Source: an uncultured Methanomassiliicoccales archaeon (lineage in GTDB: Archaea; Thermoplasmatota; Thermoplasmata; SG8-5). From it: a stretch of DNA of 15,893 bases. The number at the start of each line of letters is the position of its first letter. Positions within the stretch are counted from its first letter, which is position 1. Under the pieces are notes generated by a model. The model saw only the letters and a program-made list of their open reading frames with translations. It ran no database searches and was not told where the DNA came from. The translations under genes were made by a program, and so were the position numbers. Of this stretch, positions 6,740-12,900 are shown piece after piece. The DNA lies in assembly GCA_938004075.1 (NCBI GenBank), contig CALKWP010000196.1, positions 1 through 15,893 on the forward strand, read 5' to 3'.

Positions 6740-9700
6740 CAGGAATCACCTCCGAGCCTTGAAGCCAGGTATGTGTAGATGTCGGTCACGCCAACCCGGC
6801 TAGCGTTCCAGCCATTTGTCACCGCTTTCATGTGCGCCGCACATCTGGGTGAACCCGCAACGAGCAGTTCCGCGCCATTCTTTTCCGCTTTGTTCAGAAG
6901 GGCCAGTGCAGAATCCCGGGTTGCGGCATTCACATCCTTCCACCCGGTGTCGCCGCACTTTCCGTCTATCTTGATGATTTTGAGCCCGGGCACCTTTCCC
7001 AGCAACTCAAGGCAATGCTTATCGAACTCTCCTGTCCCACCGCAAGCTGGGTGATAGGCTATTGTGGCGCGTGTGTCCATGAATTTTCCCGACAACCCAT
7101 TCAAGAGTGCTGAAGGAAGCGTTTCGATTTTGCATGCCAGTCCCATATTTTTGAACCCCTCGTAACTCTTGGGCGTGGGTATCACCAATTTCTCAATATT
7201 ATTACTGTTTATCGTATCTTTCATTGATTTCAGATATGCAATATATAACACATCCGCGCCGTTCTTCTTCAATCCTTCTCCGGTTGTATGAATCGTTTTT
7301 GCAATCTGGCATTTGACATTTGCGCTTCTAAGTAGCACGAATATTGAATTCAATATTACTTCATCGTCAACGCCGTATGCTGCAAACGTCGGCTCGGAAA
7401 TGCCAAGGCAACCGAGCCCAATCACCGTTTTCGATTGGATTCTGGGTGCGATGTCCGGTTGCGCCATAAGAACCTGCGCGGCATCCATGCATCTGCCAAT
7501 GCCCGAAGTTGCTTTTGATGTGTGGCCAGGCAACGTAATAAATTTTTTCAATCCAGATATTCCCGAGAAGAAATCTGGAATTGCGTCTTGGTCTCCAATG
7601 TACGCGATCCTGGCCGGGTTGATGCCTATGGAATTCAGAATGTTCTTCGAAGCGTCCACAATATCCGGCCCCATCCATGGCCCTGGAATATAATGGCACT
7701 CATCATCCGCGCATGCCAGAACAGATATGGCCCTGGCGCCCATGGCGAGCGTTTCAAGCAGAATGGCTGGAGATAGCCGCCGTGTGCATTGGACCTTGAC
7801 CTCCCATGGCTTTTCATCAGCGCCGGCATTATTCCGGTTCCACATGCAGGAGAACCTGACTATGTCATCATTTTTCGCGGAATTCCTCACCGCTTCCGCA
7901 ACTCTGGCAATTAATTTTTCATCACCAAGATACCCGATGCCCATAGCGCCGGTCGGACATGCGGCAACGCAAGCGCCGCAGCCGCGGCAGGCCGATTCCT
8001 CCACCCTGGACACTGCATTGCCTTTTGTGTCAAAGACGGTTCTGATTGCTTTGTATGAACACGCGTCCTCGCACCTGCCGCAGGCTATGCAGAGTTTTTC
8101 ATTCACTCTGGCCAGCAGTGATTCTATTCTCACGGCCGATATTGATTCTCCCGATTCTATGTTCCAGCCGTCAGGATTCTCCAAGGCGCTGCGCGCAACA
8201 TCGAATGGAACCTTGGCCATCGCTTTCTCGCCGTCCGGCAGGGATATCAAGGCGTTTCTGTAGTCGCATACCGCAAGGCAGACGTCGCACACCGTGCAGC
8301 TGCCGCATCTCTGGCATCTCTGCGCTTCGGTGATGGCCTGCCTCTCATCCATGCCGATTTCGGCCTCATCGAATGTGGAGGTTCTCTTCTCCATGGGTAT
8401 GAAGCATGAAGCGCATCTCTGTGTCTTTTCTGAATCCGGATTCTCAACCACCAGCATTTGCGCTGGCATGGTTTGAGAGGGCATCCCACCGAGGAATTTG
8501 ATGACTCCCGCGGCAGCGTCATGGCCGCTGCCGATTGCATCAACTATCGTGGAAGGACCGGTGGCCAGGTCTCCGGCCGCAAATATGCCGGCGATGGTTG
8601 TCATGGAATTTCCATCTATCACGGGCGTTCCATTCTTGTTCAGTTTCATGGCAGCCGGAAAAGTCGAATAATCGACCTTAGATCCAATGGCCATTATGAC
8701 ATTGTCTGCCTGGATGTCGAAGAACTCATTGGGCACCGGTACTGGTGAGCGCCTGCCTGAAGAATCTGGCTCTCCCAGTTTCGCCCTCTGGAATCTCATT
8801 GATTTTCCCTGGATTATTTCCACCGGAATCGCCAGGAACTCGAATCTGATGCCTTCCTGCTTCGCGTGCCCTATTTCTTCCGAATCTGCTGGCATCTGCT
8901 CCTCGGTCCTGCGGTATGCGACAGTCACATCCGCGCCCATGCGGAGCGCGGTCCTGGCAGAGTCCAGAGCGGCATTTCCGCCGCCTACCACGATTACCTT
9001 CTTTCCAAGTTTCACATCGCTTGTCTCAGAGACTTTCCTGAGAAATTCCAGGCAATCGAAAACACCTTTGCCGCTCTCGCCCGGTATCCCTGCCTGCATT
9101 GATCTCTGGCATCCTGTTGCCAGGATAACGGCAGAATAACCTTTCTTGAGAAGTTCGGCAGGCATGTCTATCTTCTTTCCGGAAATGATGTTCACTCCAA
9201 GGTTCTGGATGTCCCTGACCTCGGAACGGACGATGTTCTTGGGCAGCCTGAAATCGGGAATTCCCCAGGCCAGCAATCCGCCCGGGTTTTTCGAAGAATC
9301 GAACACGGTGACATGGAACCCGGCCAGGGCAAGGTCCGAAGCCGCAGTCAGGCCGGCCGGCCCCGAACCGACAATCGCAATCTTCTCCTCTTGGGTAATT
9401 TCCATCGAAACCCCAGGCTTTTTCCTGGAAAGTTCATAATCGGAAGCAAAACGCTTGAGGCTCCTTATCGAAACGGGCTCATCAACGTCCTTGCGGCCGC
9501 ATTCCGCCTCGCATGGGTGGGTGCAAACGCGTCCGCATATGCCGGGGAACGGATTGTTCTTTCTGATGACCTGAACCGCATCCTCGTACTTTCTGTCTGC
9601 GATGAGGTTGACGTATGCTTTGATGTCAACGCCCGCAGGGCAGGCAAGAGAGCACGATGTCTGCCCCTCGTTGTAGATTGAGAAATCGCCTGCGGGGCCT

Positions 9701-9756
9701 GTAAGTTGCCCATCGCCCTTCTTCATGCCGCTCAGCCTAGCGCCTTTCTTCGCCAT
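6739..9756 (-). CDS. Giant redox fusion: NfnB/GltD-like flavoprotein + ferredoxin clusters + MvhD + degenerate HdrB/GlpC-like region
   Basis: About 1005 aa from the ATG at 9756; a GTG three codons earlier (9765) is an alternative. Domains in order: a Fer4_20 / dihydroorotate-dehydrogenase-type Fe-S domain (C35, C39, C74, C78, C82, C86); an FAD fold (GSGPAG at 130-135); an NAD(P)H fold (GGGNAALD at 258-265, then YRRTEEQMP, whose arginines suggest NADPH); the closing AAGDLATG near 393-400; a cysteine-rich linker (C448, C451 and six Cys between 481 and 497); two CX2CX2CX3C ferredoxin clusters (C556-C566, C590-C600); an MvhD/FlpD [2Fe-2S] domain (C637, C657, C682, C687, with ECHYIPG); and a C-terminal stretch resembling the two CCG domains of HdrB/HdrD/GlpC but keeping few of their cysteines (C783, C905, C934, C972). 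It likely exchanges electrons between NAD(P) and the two downstream subunits; bifurcation is possible but unproven. Confidence 0.85.
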   Translation of the reverse strand: MAKKGARLSGMKKGDGQLTGPAGDFSIYNEGQTSCSLACPAGVDIKAYVNLIADRKYEDAVQVIRKNNPFPGICGRVCTHPCEAECGRKDVDEPVSIRSLKRFASDYELSRKKPGVSMEITQEEKIAIVGSGPAGLTAASDLALAGFHVTVFDSSKNPGGLLAWGIPDFRLPKNIVRSEVRDIQNLGVNIISGKKIDMPAELLKKGYSAVILATGCQRSMQAGIPGESGKGVFDCLEFLRKVSETSDVKLGKKVIVVGGGNAALDSARTALRMGADVTVAYRRTEEQMPADSEEIGHAKQEGIRFEFLAIPVEIIQGKSMRFQRAKLGEPDSSGRRSPVPVPNEFFDIQADNVIMAIGSKVDYSTFPAAMKLNKNGTPVIDGNSMTTIAGIFAAGDLATGPSTIVDAIGSGHDAAAGVIKFLGGMPSQTMPAQMLVVENPDSEKTQRCASCFIPMEKRTSTFDEAEIGMDERQAITEAQRCQRCGSCTVCDVCLAVCDYRNALISLPDGEKAMAKVPFDVARSALENPDGWNIESGESISAVRIESLLARVNEKLCIACGRCEDACSYKAIRTVFDTKGNAVSRVEESACRGCGACVAACPTGAMGIGYLGDEKLIARVAEAVRNSAKNDDIVRFSCMWNRNNAGADEKPWEVKVQCTRRLSPAILLETLAMGARAISVLACADDECHYIPGPWMGPDIVDASKNILNSIGINPARIAYIGDQDAIPDFFSGISGLKKFITLPGHTSKATSGIGRCMDAAQVLMAQPDIAPRIQSKTVIGLGCLGISEPTFAAYGVDDEVILNSIFVLLRSANVKCQIAKTIHTTGEGLKKNGADVLYIAYLKSMKDTINSNNIEKLVIPTPKSYEGFKNMGLACKIETLPSALLNGLSGKFMDTRATIAYHPACGGTGEFDKHCLELLGKVPGLKIIKIDGKCGDTGWKDVNAATRDSALALLNKAEKNGAELLVAGSPRCAAHMKAVTNGWNASRVGVTDIYTYLASRLGGDS
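6745..6753 (-). promoter_or_regulatory. Strong ribosome binding site of the alpha-like subunit
   Basis: Minus-strand GGAGGTGAT, an almost ideal anti-SD match, ends five bases before the ATG at 6739 and also encodes the C-terminal Gly-Gly-Asp of the preceding gene. It fixes the start codon and suggests high, coupled translation. Confidence 0.85.
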
Positions 9757-9759
9757 ATC

Positions 9760-9823
9760 GCTCACACCCGGGCTCAGGATTCCGGGGCTTTACCCCATGC
9801 ACGCCTGAACCCGATGGGTGAGC
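9760..9823 (-). promoter_or_regulatory. Long stem-loop in the leader of the redox operon
   Basis: On the minus-strand RNA, GCUCAC (9823-9818) pairs with GUGAGC (9765-9760), CC with GG beside it, CGGGUUCAGG (9813-9804) pairs with CCUGAGCCCG (9778-9769) with one G-U pair, and an inner GGGG/CCCC hairpin (9796-9793 with 9787-9784) caps it. Eighteen pairs plus the four-pair cap are interrupted only by small bulges and one internal loop. The 3' arm contains the alternative GTG start and the GGUG that could bind the ribosome for the ATG at 9756, so folding could block translation. I do not recognise a known riboswitch class; it might instead be a DNA operator. Confidence 0.5.
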
Positions 9824-9830
9824 AATGAAC

Positions 9831-9884
9831 CCTTTTAAAAACTTATGTTTATTATGTGTATTACAGATAGTATACTTAAATAAG
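9831..9884 (-). promoter_or_regulatory. Promoter region of the redox operon
   Basis: Two TATA-like sequences face the operon on the minus strand: TTATTTAAGTATA (about 9871-9884) and TTTTTAAAAGG (about 9831-9842). With the usual archaeal spacing they would start transcripts near 9850 or 9812. The first would include the complete stem-loop at 9760-9823 in the leader; the second would begin within it. Confidence 0.45.
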
Positions 9885-9907
9885 AATTAATGAAAAATTA
9901 GAAAAGG

Positions 9908-9929
9908 GAGGAGCTCCAAAGAGCTCCTC
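9908..9929 (-). terminator. Hairpin terminator of the large secreted-protein gene
   Basis: Perfect 9-bp arms gaggagctc (9908-9916) and gagctcctc (9921-9929) enclose a four-base loop. On the minus strand the hairpin begins 13 bases after the stop codon at 9943-9945 and is followed by CCCTTTTC and then TTTTTC, the T-rich tract expected of intrinsic termination. It separates this gene from the redox operon on the same strand. Confidence 0.75.
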
Positions 9930-9942
9930 ATTCTTTCGTGAT

Positions 9943-12900
9943 TTACGGGTTCACTGTCCAGGTGCAGTATGATGTAACATGCACCCAGTATGCGTTGCCT
10001 TCGGTCATGGTAACTGCGCCCGGAGCGAGATCGTTGATGAAGGGGCTTGCAGCCTGCCAGACTGAGACGATGTCAGCCGGTGCGGGCAGCGTTGCAGACG
10101 CGAGTTGGGGTGTTGCGCTCGGGTACCCTACCATGTTCCAGCCGGGGTGGAGGTCGATGTTGACTGCGGTCGCTGGATAGCTGCCAGCGCCGCCAAGCGT
10201 CAACATTGTGTCACCGCCGTTCGCGGTCAGATGCAGCCAAACGCCAATCTGGTTGTTCACGGTCGTCAGGGTTTGCGTTCCGGTCGCTCTATAGGACATC
10301 CATGTCTGTGTTGCCCCGTCGAACCATTTTGCGACGTCCCATGTGGTTCCCGAATCTCCGTTAATCGCATCATTGAGTATCACATCGATGTTGCCGGTCG
10401 CCTCAACAGGGAACGATACGAACACCCATTCGCCAGCCACGCGTCCCGCGAGGTTAATCTGATAGGGTGCTGGTGCGCCGGTTATGTTGACCAGGACCGC
10501 TGCGGACACAAGCCCCCAGCCGGTTCCGGTGTTGCCTGGCGCTGCCTCATGGCCGCGAACAAATATCTGGTGCGTTCCCAGTGTCCATCCGGTCGTGTCA
10601 ATTGTGGCCGTGAAAGCTTCGAAGATATTGTCTGCGGTGCCGTCCCAGCTCATCGCATTGCCCAGTCCTGCGCCAGGGTCCGCGTCTGCGTACCACTCGG
10701 CTCCGTCTATTTTCAGGATGTCCTCCCAGGTCGAGCTGTCATCGAATATGTTCGATGATAAAGCGACGGAGGTTCCTGCCGTGACGTCCACGAATGTAGT
10801 GCCGTCAACCATGACGTTCTGCGCTTCCGGGGCCTCGTTGAACTTTGTGGCTCTCATGGTTGTGAAACCCTCGGAGTGTGCATCCTCGGCTGCCACTATG
10901 TACCAGATGTTGTCCTCAAGGTCATCTCCCTCGCCATAGTGCCTGAATATGGTGCTGCCGCCAGGTGCGCTTCCCAGATAGTTGAACGGTCCGTCCTGTG
11001 TTCCTGCGGTGAACTGGTCCGAATAGTACACGTTGTAGGCAGTCACATCGTTCTGTCCGCTTCCATCATCTGCGGAGAGATCCCAGACAACATTTACCGT
11101 GGTGTTGACCGGGGAAATCGTAGATGCGACATATAGCGAGTCGATGTAAATCGAGGTGGCGACGGTATCTGCGCCTCCCGAGAGCGTGTCCCTCGCCTGT
11201 ATGAACAGGGAGCCATCGAAGTTGGTGGGTAGTGCTGCGGTGTATGTTGTGTAGGTCGTTGAGGTCACGGATATCACGTTGGTGTACGGTCCCCCAATCG
11301 CCCTTGACCAGCCTATGCTGAACGGTTCGGCAATCTCGCTTATGCGAGCGGTCACGGTTAGTGTGTTGGCCAGCGTGTTGTAGGGGATGTTCTGCATGGT
11401 GTACCTGTATGTCGCGAAGTACCCGCTCGGGGTTCCACTCAGGGACACCGAGTCCACATACCAGTAGTCTATCTGGTATGAGTTATCGGATACAACCAGC
11501 GCAACGTAGAATGTTGCGGAGCCTACGTTCTCGGTGGCGTCGAGGGGTTCGGTGACAAGCACTGGTCCGACATTGACAGTTCCGCTTGCTACTGACCATC
11601 CGGTGTTGGTCCATGCAACCATGTCCGTGCTCGTCTGCACCCTGAGAGTGCACCCGGCTCCGAATGTGTCAAGGAAGTGCCTGAACGAGAAGCTCAGTGT
11701 TGTGAAACCAGTCGTGTCGAACGGTCCCGCGATGAGCCTTCCGTTGCCGTTGCCATTCGCTCCGTACATGTATCTCGCCTCCGGGGCGGTTCCGCCTGCG
11801 TTGGCTGTGTTGGAGCTCGCCCAGTTGCCATATACTCCATCATACTGGGTGGTCCAGCCAGTCGGCGGCACGCCGCTCGTGAACTGCTCGTTGTTGATGA
11901 ATGTGGTCAAAGCACCCGCGACCTCGGCAATCTGCTGGCCATTCCCATCCGGTGTGATCGAGTTGGTCAGTGTGTATGCGCCGGTCACAGTTCCACTGAC
12001 CGGGGTTCCTGCAGTGGCAATCTCGTTCGCTGATGTGATGCCGGTGATGTCCTGGTAGAATATCCTGATGCAGTCTATGTAAACTGTGTCCTGGATTGGG
12101 TCAAGGCTGTTCGAGTCCACTATGTTTATGTAGAACTGGCCACTCATTATGGGCAGGGATGCGTCATAGGTGGTCATTATGTTCGAGTTGATTGTTATTG
12201 CAGGTGTGTAGGGGCCTCCGATAACAGTCGAGTACCCAACCGTGAAGCTGTCATCGGCTCCGGCGCTGGTCATGCCAGTGGCGAAGAGTTTCATGACATT
12301 CGCGCCTGACGGGATGTTCTGCGTCCTCCATCGGTGCTCGAGGCTGTAATATGTTGGTAAATTGTATGTGACAACGCATTGGGCGAAGTCCACATTGGAT
12401 GCAACGTTGGAGGAGCTCCCGTAGAAGATGGCTCTAACTGTTCCGCCGCTGATGTAGTTGGCCGGAGTGGTCGTGATAGACCTTGTCATCGTATAATCTG
12501 TGCCAGATGTGGCAAAGGTCATTGTCGTCCCTATCGTGTCCCATGTCGAACCGACCGCGTTCCATGCAAATAGGGTCACAACGCAGTTCGTGGCAACCCA
12601 GTTTGCTTCCAGAGTAAGGTCAATCTGAGTGACGCTTGCCGGATTCTCACCTACGGTATACACGAATTCCCAGGCAATCTCGTCATTGTTGCCAGGTGCT
12701 GCGCCAGCCCATCTTACGTTGTTTGATGTGGAAATTGAAGTGTATTGTGCGTTGGTGGCCTCAGTCCTCGCATTTGGTGTTGTGAGCTCGGCTGCCGTGC
12801 TGTCATCCATATCTCGGTAGTACGCGTCATGCGGGCCTGCTGTTGTGGCTCCCACATATGTGTAGGTGGAGGTGCTGGTTCCGCCCCCGGCTGCGACCTC

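Noticed and set aside
3495..9756. Classical heterotetrameric sarcosine oxidase
   Set aside because: The alpha-like protein lacks the C-terminal tetrahydrofolate (T-protein-like) domain, no gamma or delta subunit genes are adjacent, and extra Fe-S and BFD sites are present. Only the alpha/beta-like pair resembles that family.
3495..9756. Anaerobic glycerol-3-phosphate dehydrogenase (GlpABC)
   Set aside because: The DAO subunit is short and matches the sarcosine/proline dehydrogenase pattern better, and the CCG region lacks most GlpC cluster cysteines. Not strictly excluded, but not favoured.
9760..9823. A known riboswitch (for example fluoride, glycine or SAM class) or a tRNA-like fold
   Set aside because: I could not match the conserved core bases of any class, and there is no cloverleaf. 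It is left as an unnamed stem-loop.
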